Shown here: positions 23,304-32,372 of the stretch, in pieces
Layout: each line of letters starts with the position of its first letter
Position numbering within the stretch: the first letter of the stretch is position 1
Assembly: GCA_030612765.1 (NCBI GenBank)
Contig: JAUWNG010000014.1
Location: 1-42,937, forward strand
Direction of reading: 5' to 3'
DNA from: Planctomycetota bacterium
Lineage (GTDB): Bacteria > Planctomycetota > Planctomycetia > Pirellulales > Thermoguttaceae
DNA: 42,937 nucleotides
Translations under genes and position numbers: made by a program
The notes under the pieces: model-generated
What the model saw: only the letters and a program-made list of their open reading frames with translations
The model's database searches: none
What the model was told of the DNA's origin: nothing

Positions 23304-24221
23304 ATGGCCATCGAATTCCGGTGTACGGATTGCGGCAAGCTGTTGCGAACGGGCGACGACACCGCGGGCAGGCAGGCGAAGTGTCCCGAATGTGGCACGG
23401 TGACGACGATTCCCGCCGCCGCGCCGAGCGATTCCGTGCCACCGCCGCCGCCACCGCCGCCGAGCAGCGTCGATCCGGCCCCATCTCTCCAGTCGCCCGG
23501 TCAACCGGCGGGCGCCATCATTCCCTCCACGTTGGACCTCGGGGAGGTGTTCGGCCGCACGTGGACGATACTCAAACCCAACAGGTGGAATTGTCTGGGG
23601 GTGGTCGTGCTTGTCTGGTTGATGAGTTTTGGCGTGGGCGTGGTGTCCGGCTTTATTCCCATCGTCGGGTTGCTTATTTTATGGGTGTTTCAGATCTGGA
23701 TCGGCATCGGCCTGGCGCTGTATTTTCTTAAGACGGCACGTGGCCGGAAGGTCGAATTCGGCGAGATTTTCGCCGGGGGGCCATACCTCCTGAAAATCCT
23801 GGTGGCCTCGATCCTGCTCGGCCTGATCGTATTCGGAATTACTATTGTTTGCGCATTTCCATTGTTTCTGATCGGCATGTTGATCTCGTGGGAAGCGTCG
23901 ATGATCCTGGGCAACGTGGGCGTGATTGTCGCTATGGTTTATGTAATGCTGATCGTGTCCCAGTATTACTACTTGATTCTCGATCGAGACGTTGACGTGA
24001 TCGAGTCGTTTACGATGTCCAGGGATTTGATGAAAGGGAACAAGCTGACGTTGTTTATCATCGGCCTGCTGTTTGTTCTCATCATGCTTGTCGCCATGAT
24101 TCCCTTCGGATTAGGGTTGTTGGTTGCGGTCCCTTTCTTCGCCCTGATGTATCCGGTAATCTACTTGACGATCACCGGTCAGCCGATGGCCGACCGGACG
24201 CAAGGCCAACCGACGGCGTAA
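23304..24221 (+). CDS. Zinc-ribbon multi-pass membrane protein
   Basis: This encodes about 305 residues from the ATG at 23304. An N-terminal zinc ribbon IEFRCTDCGKLL...AKCPECGTVTTI (about 3-33) is followed by a Pro-rich linker. A membrane domain (about 90-290) has five to six hydrophobic segments. Two stretches resemble DUF975-type integral membrane proteins: GEVFGRTWTILKPNRW, and the soluble turn DVIESFTMSRDLMKGNKLTLF. The N-terminal ribbon is the FHA/zinc-ribbon type common in planctomycete proteins. The function is unknown. Confidence 0.83.
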   Translation: MAIEFRCTDCGKLLRTGDDTAGRQAKCPECGTVTTIPAAAPSDSVPPPPPPPPSSVDPAPSLQSPGQPAGAIIPSTLDLGEVFGRTWTILKPNRWNCLGVVVLVWLMSFGVGVVSGFIPIVGLLILWVFQIWIGIGLALYFLKTARGRKVEFGEIFAGGPYLLKILVASILLGLIVFGITIVCAFPLFLIGMLISWEASMILGNVGVIVAMVYVMLIVSQYYYLILDRDVDVIESFTMSRDLMKGNKLTLFIIGLLFVLIMLVAMIPFGLGLLVAVPFFALMYPVIYLTITGQPMADRTQGQPTA

Positions 24222-24260
24222 GCGGGGGCTATTGAGCATCAGAATGTCAATGATGCAATA

Positions 24261-24290
24261 ACGCCCCGCGACTGCGGTCGTGGGGCGTTT
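24261..24290 (+). terminator. Terminator-like palindrome
   Basis: ACGCCCCGCGACTGC pairs with GGTCGTGGGGCGT (one G-T pair) and is followed by TTTGTCTT, 40 bp after the zinc-ribbon membrane protein stop. It fits an intrinsic terminator, but a similar palindrome at 2038-2060 suggests it also belongs to a dispersed family. Confidence 0.6.
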
Positions 24291-24415
24291 GTCTTACGAG
24301 ATTCTTCTGCCGAAACGCCGCCGACACGCCGTCTGTAATCCGCCGTCCAGCCGTGCTATGATGGCAATGGTGGGCTTAGGACCGGCGAATCAATAACTAT
24401 CGCTTTCGGAAACGT

Positions 24416-24485
24416 TGTCATCCTGAGTGCAGCAAAGGATCTCCGCCGAGATCGGGCCAGATCCTTCGCTGCGCTCAAGATGACA
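24416..24485. repeat. Inverted repeat, TGTCATCCTGAGTGCAGCAA family
   Basis: TGTCATCCTGAGTGCAGCAAAGGATCT faces AGATCCTTCGCTGCGCTCAAGATGACA across about 16 bp. On the minus strand it would read VILSAAKDL and FAALRMT, a well-known spurious translation seen in many bacterial genomes that carry this repeat. Confidence 0.92.
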
Positions 24486-24530
24486 GACGAAAGAACCCGA
24501 CAGACATTTTTTGGCGGATCCTTACCCTCT

Positions 24531-24595
24531 CTATCCACTATCCACTACCCACTATCCACTACCCACTACCCACTATCCACTACCCACTATCCACT
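24531..24595. repeat. Heptanucleotide tandem array (CACTATC/CACTACC)n
   Basis: About nine 7-bp units, the same unit as at 2067-2119. It ends 8 bp before the ATG at 24603, so it occupies the ribosome-binding region. Confidence 0.92.
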
Positions 24596-24602
24596 CCTTC
24601 CA

Positions 24603-26306
24603 ATGCGTATTCTCGCCGTCATGTTGCCGCTGCTGCTTTCGGCCGCGCCGTCCGGCGGCGAACCGGCCGACGTGGATCGGCTCCGTGGCGATGTGGCGCG
24701 GTTGATGGTCGAACTGGACAGCGACAGTTTCGAGGTCCGTGTTCGCGCGGCCAAGCGGTTGGAGGAGATGGTCGCCAAGCCGGCGTTGGGGCCATTTCTG
24801 GCCGCGGAGTTCCGACGGGTGTTGGTCCGCACCAACGTCTCGTTCGAGGTCCGCAAGCGGCTGAATCGTTTGCGGCGAAAATTACCCAAACCGCCGGCCG
24901 AACCGGTCGGAAAGGTCTCGCTGAAGGAACTCGACGAGTTGGTGCTTCAATTGGCCGACGATTCCTACGCCGTGCGGCTCGGGGCGGCGGAACGGCTCAA
25001 TTGGATGTTCGGCGATCCGAAGCTGGTCTATCCGCTGATGGAGCGGCTCAAGCGGCGATTGGCCGAGGTCGGGCTGACGACCGAATCGCGCCGGCCGGTC
25101 GAAGCGGCCTGGCGGCGGGCGAGAGTGGCCTGGCTGACCGGCGACGTGGTCGCCACGAATTCGCTGCCAAAAATCTCCGACGAGCAAATCGGGCGCTGGC
25201 TGGACGACCTGGTCCGGCCCGGCCGGCCGGGCGAGGCGGCCGAACACGAGTTGCTGGACCTCTTGGCCCGCGACGAGTACGTGCCGCGTCTGAAGCGGAT
25301 GTTGAGCGATCGGTTGGCCCGCCCGGCCGGCGGCGGCGCGGCCGCCCGGCTGCAAGCGCTGTTGGATTGGACCAGGCCGGCGATGGTGGCCGAGTATTGG
25401 CAGGGGCGCCGCTGTTTGGGTGAGCAACACCTGCTGGTCGGCGTACCGAGCCAATCGCCCGGCGCGACGAGGCCCAGCCATTTCGACCGGATCGACGACC
25501 GCGTGGCGCATTGCGTTAGCGGCAATTCGCTTTCGCCCGGCGACTATCCGGTGGGCGAGGCCTTTCCGCACCCAAAGGTCGCGGACGCGTTCTTCCACCT
25601 AGTCAACCTCCCCACGCCGCGGCGAAGAATGGCCTATCCGTACTCGACGGAAATCGATGATTCAAAACGTCTGGCGGCGATCAGCCGGCGGACGCTGGAG
25701 CGGGTGTTGGCCGAACCTCGCCTGCTTTCGGAGTCGGAGTTGGTGATGCTCGAGGGTCTCGATCCGGCAGAGGTGTCGCGTTTCGCCGGCAAGTATTTTC
25801 TGCTGATCGACGACGGCTCGACGGCGGCCACCGGCCCGCCGCGCTGGGGTGGGCGACCGAGCCGCTTCGGCATGATCTGCGCTCGGCTGGCCATCGACGG
25901 CACGAAGGACGCGATGCCGGGCTTGGCCGAGGCGATATCGAAGGACCGCTTCATGCCGCCGACCGCCCGCGCACCGTACAAACTGCACTTGATCGCGGCG
26001 CTTTCGATCGCCGCGCGCGATCCCTGGCCGAGGGCCGACGACTGGCTGGCCGGCTGCGTCGAGTCGAACGAGCCGTTGGTCGAAAACAGGGACGATTTTT
26101 CATCCTCGGCCCAACTCGGGGCCACGGCGGCGGCCATACTGTTGCGTCGTCACGACCGAAAACCGACCCGGTTCGGCTTGCTTCCGGCGGTCGATCCGTT
26201 GCTGAACCAGATCAAACTCGACGGCTACCGCTTCGACGGCGACACGGCGCGGAAGGAAGTGGGGCAGTGGTGGGCGAGAAAGAAGGATGCGAAGAAGACG
26301 CCATAA
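24603..26306 (+). CDS. Secreted HEAT-repeat-like protein
   Basis: This encodes about 567 residues. The start at 24603 gives a signal peptide (MRILAVMLPLLLSAAPSGG); in-frame codons upstream only translate a heptamer repeat. Residues about 25-200 contain helical pairs typical of HEAT or armadillo-like repeats (SDSFEVRVRAAKRLEEM, DDSYAVRLGAAERLNWMFGDP). The C-terminal half is less clear, with LPAVDPLLNQIKLDGYRFD near the end. No catalytic motif is seen. It is probably a periplasmic scaffold protein. No Shine-Dalgarno is visible because the repeat abuts the start. Confidence 0.8.
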   Translation: MRILAVMLPLLLSAAPSGGEPADVDRLRGDVARLMVELDSDSFEVRVRAAKRLEEMVAKPALGPFLAAEFRRVLVRTNVSFEVRKRLNRLRRKLPKPPAEPVGKVSLKELDELVLQLADDSYAVRLGAAERLNWMFGDPKLVYPLMERLKRRLAEVGLTTESRRPVEAAWRRARVAWLTGDVVATNSLPKISDEQIGRWLDDLVRPGRPGEAAEHELLDLLARDEYVPRLKRMLSDRLARPAGGGAAARLQALLDWTRPAMVAEYWQGRRCLGEQHLLVGVPSQSPGATRPSHFDRIDDRVAHCVSGNSLSPGDYPVGEAFPHPKVADAFFHLVNLPTPRRRMAYPYSTEIDDSKRLAAISRRTLERVLAEPRLLSESELVMLEGLDPAEVSRFAGKYFLLIDDGSTAATGPPRWGGRPSRFGMICARLAIDGTKDAMPGLAEAISKDRFMPPTARAPYKLHLIAALSIAARDPWPRADDWLAGCVESNEPLVENRDDFSSSAQLGATAAAILLRRHDRKPTRFGLLPAVDPLLNQIKLDGYRFDGDTARKEVGQWWARKKDAKKTP

Positions 26307-26317
26307 TCAAGTCGCGG

Positions 26318-26345
26318 TTGTTGCCTCCCGTGGGAGTGGTATAAT
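26318..26345 (+). promoter_or_regulatory. Promoter candidate for the DUF433/DUF5615 pair
   Basis: TTGTTG (26318-26323) and TATAAT (26340-26345) are 16 bp apart, about 40 bp before the antitoxin start. Confidence 0.5.
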
Positions 26346-26383
26346 TGATTGAGGGTAACGGTTGCAGAAGGAGATCACCTTCC

Positions 26384-26659
26384 ATGGTTGAGTCAACGGT
26401 TGTTCAACATATAGAAATCACGCCTGGAGTTCGCAGCGGCAAACCCCGAATAGCGGGTACCCGCATATGCGTTTCCGATGTGGTAATCTGGACGGAACAA
26501 GGCCGCTCGCCCTATGAGATTGTCGCCGACTATCCGCAGTTGACGTTGGCCGACGTTTATGCCGCGTTGGCGTACTATCACGACCATCAGGCGGACATCG
26601 ACCGACAAATCAAGGAATCCGAGGATTTCGTGGCCGCGTTTTCCCGCCAAGAACACTGA
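26384..26659 (+). CDS. DUF433 antitoxin-like protein
   Basis: This encodes 91 residues. The ATG at 26384 is preceded by AAGGAG. The DUF433 pattern is clear: HIEITPGVRSGKPRIAGTRICVSDVV, then PYEIVADYPQLTLADVYAALAYYHDHQADID. DUF433 proteins have a helix-turn-helix fold and are paired with DUF5615 PIN-like toxins. Its TGA overlaps the ATG of the next gene by one base. Confidence 0.92.
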   Translation: MVESTVVQHIEITPGVRSGKPRIAGTRICVSDVVIWTEQGRSPYEIVADYPQLTLADVYAALAYYHDHQADIDRQIKESEDFVAAFSRQEH

Positions 26660-26988
26660 TGGAAATTCGCTTTCATCTCGATGAAAACGTCAACGGCGCG
26701 GTGGCTAATGGCTTGCGCCTTCGTGGCATTGACGTCACGACCACACGCGACGCCGGATTGATCGGGGCCGCCGACAACGAACATCTTGCTTATGCCGAGA
26801 TCGAAAATCGAGTTGTCGTCACCTACGACGATGATTTTCTGCGACTAGTCGGTCGCGGCTTGTCTCATCCCGGAATCGTCTACGCACATCCTCGGCGCTG
26901 CACAATCGGACGACTGGTGCATGGTTTGGTGGTTCTTTGGCGCAATCAAACACAAGAGACGATGCGTGGGCGAGTGGAATTCATCTGA
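26659..26988 (+). CDS. DUF5615 PIN-like toxin-type protein
   Basis: This encodes 109 residues. Family motifs are IRFHLDENVNGAVANGLRLRGIDV (first acidic residues), DAGLIGAADNEHLAYAEIENRVVVTYDDDF (second acidic cluster) and HPGIVYAHP. DUF5615 belongs to the PIN superfamily of ribonucleases. With the DUF433 gene it forms a type II toxin-antitoxin module. RNase activity is inferred from the family. Confidence 0.92.
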   Translation: MEIRFHLDENVNGAVANGLRLRGIDVTTTRDAGLIGAADNEHLAYAEIENRVVVTYDDDFLRLVGRGLSHPGIVYAHPRRCTIGRLVHGLVVLWRNQTQETMRGRVEFI

Positions 26989-27016
26989 AAGAAGCGACCT
27001 TTTCGCCGCCATTCTT

Positions 27017-28213
27017 CTAGCCGAGCCGGGGCGCGTTCTTTTCCTGGTCCCAATAGGGCGAAATCCGCCGCACGTTGGCGACCATTTTGGGAAACGCCTC
27101 GATGATGCGATCCACGTCCGCGTCCGTGTTATAGCGGCTGAAGCTGAAACGAACGGAGCCTTGGACGGCGGCGTCCGGGATATTCATGGCCCGCAACACG
27201 TGGGAAGGCTCCAACGAACCGGAAGTGCAAGCGGAGCCGCTCGACGCGCAGATGCCGTATGCGTCCATTTGGGTCAACAGCGATTCTCCTTCCACGCAGT
27301 GGCAGGAGACGTTAAGCGTGTTGGGAAGCCGCGGCGCGCCGCGGCCGTTGATTTCGATATGGGGAATTCGTTCTCCAATCGCCTTTTCCAAACGGTCTCG
27401 CAGCCCGAGCACCCGCGTGTTCTCGTCCAGAAAACCTTCGGCGGCCAACTGCAACGCCTTTGCCAAGCCGACGATGTAGGGCACGTTTTCCGTCCCGGCT
27501 CGGCGGCCTTCTTCCTGATGCCCGCCGATCAAAAACGGCCGGCATCGAGTGCCTCGCTTGACGTACAAGGCGCCGACGCCCTTCGGGGCATGAAGCTTGT
27601 GGCCGGAAAACGACAGCATATCCACATTCTGTAATTCACCACGCAGGTCGATTGGCATCTTGCCGACCGATTGCGTCGCGTCGGTGTGGAAAATGATGGA
27701 AGGATCGGTTTCCTTCGTCAGCCGCGCGAGCTGCTCGATCGGAAAAATCACGCCGGTCTCGTTGTTGGCGTGCATGATCGTGACCAGCAGCGTGTCGGGC
27801 CGCAGGACACGGATGAACTCGCCAACGTCCAGATTGCCGTCGCGATCGACGCCCAAAAAGGTCACGTCGCAACCTTCCCGCTCCAGTTCCTTGCAGACGC
27901 CGAGGACGGCCGGGTGTTCCACGGCGGTCGTGATGACGTGACGGCGGTTCGGATTCGCCCTGACCACGCCGAAGATCGCCGCGTTGGTGCTTTCCGTCGC
28001 ACAACCGGTGAAGATGATCTCGCTGGGATCGGCCAGTCCGAAATGCCGGGCGACCTCCGCACGTGACTGCGCCAGCGCATCGGCCGTGCGCCGGGCCGGC
28101 TCGTACATGGAACTCGGATTGAAGTATTCCGTCGTCAAAAACGGCCGTATCGCCTCGACAACTTCCGGCGCAACCCGCGTAGTGGCGTTGTTGTCGGCGT
28201 AAATAACGTTCAT
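27017..28213 (-). CDS. nifS: Cysteine desulfurase, NifS/IscS family
   Basis: NifS releases sulfur from cysteine as a protein persulfide for Fe-S cluster assembly. The 398-residue product starts MNVIYADNNATTRVAPEV. The PLP-binding region is SFSGHKLHAPKG with the Schiff-base Lys. The persulfide Cys is in SSGSACTSGS, and RAGTENVPYIVGLAKAL and SVRFSFSRYNTDADVD are family signatures. It follows nifU with a long hairpin between them; the hairpin arm abuts the ATG, leaving no visible ribosome-binding site. No nitrogenase gene is in the window, so it is probably the general Fe-S system. Confidence 0.96.
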   Translation of the reverse strand: MNVIYADNNATTRVAPEVVEAIRPFLTTEYFNPSSMYEPARRTADALAQSRAEVARHFGLADPSEIIFTGCATESTNAAIFGVVRANPNRRHVITTAVEHPAVLGVCKELEREGCDVTFLGVDRDGNLDVGEFIRVLRPDTLLVTIMHANNETGVIFPIEQLARLTKETDPSIIFHTDATQSVGKMPIDLRGELQNVDMLSFSGHKLHAPKGVGALYVKRGTRCRPFLIGGHQEEGRRAGTENVPYIVGLAKALQLAAEGFLDENTRVLGLRDRLEKAIGERIPHIEINGRGAPRLPNTLNVSCHCVEGESLLTQMDAYGICASSGSACTSGSLEPSHVLRAMNIPDAAVQGSVRFSFSRYNTDADVDRIIEAFPKMVANVRRISPYWDQEKNAPRLG

Positions 28214-28307
28214 GAATGTAGCAGGCACACTCCGTGTGCCGTTTGGGGTGTTTTCACATTATTCGCTCATCCGACGGACGGCACACGGAGTGTGCCTACT
28301 ACATTCA
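28211..28307. repeat. Inverted repeat between nifU and nifS
   Basis: TGAATGTAGCAGGCACACTCCGTGTGCCGT faces its complement (ACGGCACACGGAGTGTGCCT then ACTACATTCA) across about 35 bp. The TGA stop of nifU (28305-28307) lies in the outer end of one arm, and the other arm touches the nifS start codon. Confidence 0.95.
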
Positions 28308-29276
28308 CACGCCGATGACTCGAACGCGCTCATCGACCATTTCTTTCAGGGTTTGTTCGACCAATATCCGCAAGGTCTGACCGGCATGGGCGCACCCCTG
28401 GCAGGCGCCCACCAGCCGGCAATAAACCAGGGTGCCCTTGATGTCCACGATTTCCACGTCGCCGCCGTCTTTGCGAAGCATGGGACGCACGTACTGGTCA
28501 ACGGCCTTTTCGATTTTTTTGCCGAATTGATACGTCGATAGGGACGGCTGTTCTTCATCGACGGGCTTGGCGGAAACGTCGTTGAGAATGGGGAGCGACG
28601 GCAGCACCTTGAGTTGCGGCTTGCCTGTTCCCCAGGTTTTGTCCAGCAGGTCTTGCAACCCGCCGGGGACGTGGTGGCACGTCATGCATGCCCCGCCGGC
28701 CTTGATGGCGCTGGTGATCTCGGGGATCGTATGAAGATTCAACTCTCGAACCTTGCGGAGAATGTAAGGCTCGCTCAAAGAGAAACACTTGCAGACGATG
28801 CGGCCTTCCGCCCGTTCATCGGCGTGCAAATCGACACCCAGGCTTTGCAGATCGACGCCGCGACGTTGTGCCCAGTTGAAGACGGCCGCTTCGAGCGCCT
28901 CGGCCCCCATGACCGAGCAGTGGATTTTCTGGCGAGGCAGGCCCTCGAGATAGTTCACGATGTCCTGATTCGTAATTTTCAGCGCCTCGATGGGCGTACG
29001 GCCCCCTTGCTCGATCAGAGTGCAAAGCGCCTCCGAGGCGGCAATGGCCGAGGTGCAGCCGAACGTCAGATAGCGGGCTTCCGTGATGACGTCTTGCGTC
29101 GGGTCCGTCGGATGGCGCCGGACGCGGAAGGTAAATCGGATGGCGTCGCCGCAGGCCAACGAGCCGTGTTCGCCGAATCCGTCCGGGTTTTCGATCTCGC
29201 CGAGGTGCGTTCCCGGCTTGCCGTGAACGGCGTCCATGAAGAGTTGTTTTGTTTTTTCGCTATATTCCCACGCCAT
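28305..29276 (-). CDS. nifU: Fe-S cluster scaffold NifU (three-domain form)
   Basis: NifU is the scaffold on which clusters are built with sulfur from NifS. The 323-residue product has all three domains. The IscU-like N-terminus has Cys42, Cys74 and Cys120. A central 2Fe-2S domain has Cys162, Cys164, Cys197 and Cys200 (VCKC and CMTC). The C-terminal Nfu domain has CQGC near residue 297. The start has AGGTG upstream. The gene is cotranscribed with nifS. Confidence 0.96.
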   Translation of the reverse strand: MAWEYSEKTKQLFMDAVHGKPGTHLGEIENPDGFGEHGSLACGDAIRFTFRVRRHPTDPTQDVITEARYLTFGCTSAIAASEALCTLIEQGGRTPIEALKITNQDIVNYLEGLPRQKIHCSVMGAEALEAAVFNWAQRRGVDLQSLGVDLHADERAEGRIVCKCFSLSEPYILRKVRELNLHTIPEITSAIKAGGACMTCHHVPGGLQDLLDKTWGTGKPQLKVLPSLPILNDVSAKPVDEEQPSLSTYQFGKKIEKAVDQYVRPMLRKDGGDVEIVDIKGTLVYCRLVGACQGCAHAGQTLRILVEQTLKEMVDERVRVIGV

Positions 29277-29352
29277 TACACACCTCTATGTATCCAACAC
29301 ATCCATATTTCCAGTCTATGCGGCGAGGCCACCCTCGGCAAGAGGGGTGAAA

Positions 29353-29484
29353 GAAGGATGAAGGATGAAGGATGAAGGATGAAAGGTAAACAGAAACAAT
29401 GGAAAAACATGTTTCATTTTGTTCCTTCATCCTTCATCCTTCATCCCTCATCCCTCATCCCTCATCCCTCATCCCTCATCCTTC
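29353..29484. repeat. Inverted pair of heptanucleotide arrays (GAAGGAT)n / (ATCCTTC, ATCCCTC)n
   Basis: About four 7-mers GAAGGAT (29353-29384) are followed, across about 40 bp, by about eight inverted units (29423-29484). The same unit pair occurs at 41208-41310. It lies between the sixA-like gene and nifU. Confidence 0.93.
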
Positions 29485-29486
29485 CT

Positions 29487-29981
29487 TCAACATCCCAGCA
29501 TCTTTGCCGTGACCAGCCAGCAGAGTTCGCCTTCGCCTCTGGTCGGCGGACCGTCGAAGCGGACGCATGCCGCCGCCCCTTTGGCGAAATGGATCAGGCC
29601 GTCCGGCTGTCCGATCAGCGCGGCGGTCAGCCGGCCCACGTCGGGGGCATGGCCGACCCAGGCGATCCGCTCATGCGAGCGTGCCTGGCGGACGGTCCAC
29701 CGCAACAGACCATCCAGGTCGCTGCCCGGCCGCAATTGATCGAGCGGGACAACCTCAGGCTTGCCGTCGCCGCCGGCGGCCAGGAGTTGGGCGGTCTCCA
29801 CGCAGCGGGGCAAGGGGCTGACACCGATCACCCGCGGCGACATTCCGCGAGAGACCAGCGTTTCCACGACCCGCGCGAACCGCCCTCGGCCCTCCTCGGT
29901 AAGCGGTCGCAAATCGTCGTCGGGCCACTCGGCGTCGTCCCGATCGGCGGCCCATGCGTGACGAACAATGTAAAGGTCCAT
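29487..29981 (-). CDS. sixA: SixA-like histidine phosphatase
   Basis: This encodes 164 residues. The histidine-phosphatase core is MDLYIVRHAWAADRDD (catalytic His8, with Arg7). PLTEEGRGRFARV, SPLPRCVETAQLLA and the second His in WVGHAPDVGRL follow. This is the pattern of SixA, which removes phosphate from phosphohistidine of phosphotransfer domains. The substrate is inferred from the family; the sequence does not give it. Confidence 0.9.
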   Translation of the reverse strand: MDLYIVRHAWAADRDDAEWPDDDLRPLTEEGRGRFARVVETLVSRGMSPRVIGVSPLPRCVETAQLLAAGGDGKPEVVPLDQLRPGSDLDGLLRWTVRQARSHERIAWVGHAPDVGRLTAALIGQPDGLIHFAKGAAACVRFDGPPTRGEGELCWLVTAKMLGC

Positions 29982-30045
29982 TTGAGGGTCCAGGGTTCAA
30001 GGAGAAAGTTTAGCCGCCGCGTCCACGCGACGAAGCGCTGGTTTG

Positions 30046-30121
30046 CAGCCCGTTGAAAACGTCAGTTTTTGGGATTCTGTCGCCACTGTGGGTTTGTCTA
30101 GCAGTGGTTTTTTCGAGAGTT
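30046..30121. repeat. Decayed single arm of the CAGCCCGTTGAAAA family
   Basis: CAGCCCGTTGAAAACGTCAG through GCCACTGTGGGTTTGTCTAG CAGTGG matches the longer arm of the 14459-14585 element with scattered changes. Bases 29982-30045 also carry a fragment like the GTTTAGC palindromes. Confidence 0.75.
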
Positions 30122-30189
30122 TCCCCCCGCTCGCTGTTTTTAAGTGGACCCCGAATTACAACGCAGTCCACGCCTTGTTCTTCCCGTTC

Positions 30190-30606
30190 TCACTCTGAAC
30201 TGTACGAACCAGACGTGCCGTCAATACCGTAAAGCGATTCCGAGACGTCGTATTGCAACACAACAAGAAAAATCGCAAAGACCGTACAGATCGCACCCGC
30301 GATATACCACTTGCAGAAAATCGGACGTAGGACAAGTATATTGGCCAAGGCGGGCGTTCCGACAAAAAAGATCATTAAGTGAAGGAAGTAAAACACCGGC
30401 CCGACAGCTACCCGACTGCGTACAGCGCCCAGCGATATGAGCAATATCATCTCGAGCAGAAACATCCCCAACACAACTAGCGACGGGACATATAGAAAAG
30501 CATACAGCCGGTCGTAGGAACGTATTACTTTGGCTAATACCGCACAATAGATCATGCTCATTCCAAACGCGACTGGAATCGAGAACAAAATCCCAAAGAG
30601 TTCCAT
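30190..30606 (-). CDS. Small integral membrane protein of unknown function
   Basis: This encodes 138 residues, with TAGGAGAG upstream of the ATG. Four hydrophobic segments lie at about 3-25, 38-60, 68-90 and 98-118. The C-terminus is short and Ser-rich (GIDGTSGSYSSE). Base composition is visibly more AT-rich than its neighbours (codons such as ATA, TAT, AAT), suggesting recent acquisition. I recognise no family. Confidence 0.7.
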   Translation of the reverse strand: MELFGILFSIPVAFGMSMIYCAVLAKVIRSYDRLYAFLYVPSLVVLGMFLLEMILLISLGAVRSRVAVGPVFYFLHLMIFFVGTPALANILVLRPIFCKWYIAGAICTVFAIFLVVLQYDVSESLYGIDGTSGSYSSE

Positions 30607-30663
30607 TGTTCTTTCTCTCCTACCTCAATCAAGTATGGCCATTGTCGGATGTTTCGCCGCCGG

Positions 30664-31758
<1,095 letters not shown>

Positions 31759-31799
31759 GCGGCGTAGGGTATCAGTTGACCGGCGCGGCCGCAAGCGGG

Positions 31800-31828
31800 T
31801 TGATCGAATGCGATAGAAAGAGTATAGT
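31800..31828 (+). promoter_or_regulatory. Promoter candidate for the RelE-type toxin-antitoxin pair
   Basis: TTGATC (31800-31805) and TATAGT (31823-31828) are 17 bp apart, 40 bp before the antitoxin start. Confidence 0.5.
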
Positions 31829-31868
31829 TTAAGAGGCATGGGCAGCTTTGACTTGGGGAGACCACACG

Positions 31869-32099
31869 ATGACCACGAGCCAATTGCGTAAGCAAATTAC
31901 CGACCAGCTCAAGACCCTTTCCGACGACCGGCTGCGGGCGGCCAGTCACTTCGTCGAGTACCTGAACGATTCCGGGGACAACGCCGCAACCGAGGAATTG
32001 TTGAAGATCAAGGGGTTCCGGTCTTCATTGCGGCGAGCGGAAAAACAAGCCTCCCTCGGCAAGACGGTCCCGCTGCCAAAGGCGCGGCGCAATGTATGA
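31869..32099 (+). CDS. Antitoxin-like protein of a RelE-type module
   Basis: This encodes 76 residues, with GGGGAGA upstream. It has MTTSQLRKQITDQLKTLSDDRLRAASHFVEYLND, a helical N-terminus like other antitoxins that precede RelE, then EELLKIKGFRSSLRRAEKQ. It overlaps the toxin gene by 8 bp (ATGTATGA). Its role is inferred from position and size. Confidence 0.88.
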   Translation: MTTSQLRKQITDQLKTLSDDRLRAASHFVEYLNDSGDNAATEELLKIKGFRSSLRRAEKQASLGKTVPLPKARRNV

Positions 32100-32352
32100 G
32101 GTTGTCCTTGCAGAAGAAGCCTTGGGAGTGTATCGCAAAGCTGACTCCCCCTTGGCGAGGAAACTCAATCGCTGTTTCGACAACCTCGCCGAGAACCCAC
32201 ATTCTCATCCGAACATCAAACGCCTGACGGGCACGTTGCGCGGTCGATTCCGCTATCGAGTCGGTGATTGGCGGGTGGTGTATCGAGTCGATGAGAATGA
32301 CCGGCGGATTACCATTCTCGTCATTGCCCATCGTGGCGGTGTATACAACTGA
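32092..32352 (+). CDS. RelE/ParE-family toxin
   Basis: This encodes 86 residues. The RelE-like core is YEVVLAEEALGVYRKAD, then HSHPNIKRLTGTLRGRFRYRVGDWRVVYRVDENDRRITILVIAHRGGVY. The GxxRxRVGDWRVVY segment with terminal HRGGVY is the RelE/YafQ hallmark. RelE-type toxins cleave mRNA at the ribosome. It is paired with the overlapping upstream gene. Confidence 0.93.
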   Translation: MYEVVLAEEALGVYRKADSPLARKLNRCFDNLAENPHSHPNIKRLTGTLRGRFRYRVGDWRVVYRVDENDRRITILVIAHRGGVYN

Positions 32353-32372
32353 CACGCGGCAGGCGGTCGAAA

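Larger units (their letters stand above)
24222..24602. other. Intergenic region packed with three repeat types
   Basis: These 381 bp contain a terminator-like palindrome (24261-24290), an inverted repeat (24416-24485) and a heptamer array (24531-24595) that runs to within 8 bp of the next start codon. No ORF looks real. Confidence 0.7.

Noticed and set aside
24356-24538. Minus-strand ORF containing VILSAAKDLARSRRRSFAALRMT
   Set aside because: This is the usual false translation of a dispersed inverted repeat.
27017-29276. Nitrogen fixation cluster
   Set aside because: nifU and nifS are present but no nitrogenase genes; planctomycetes use such genes for general Fe-S assembly.
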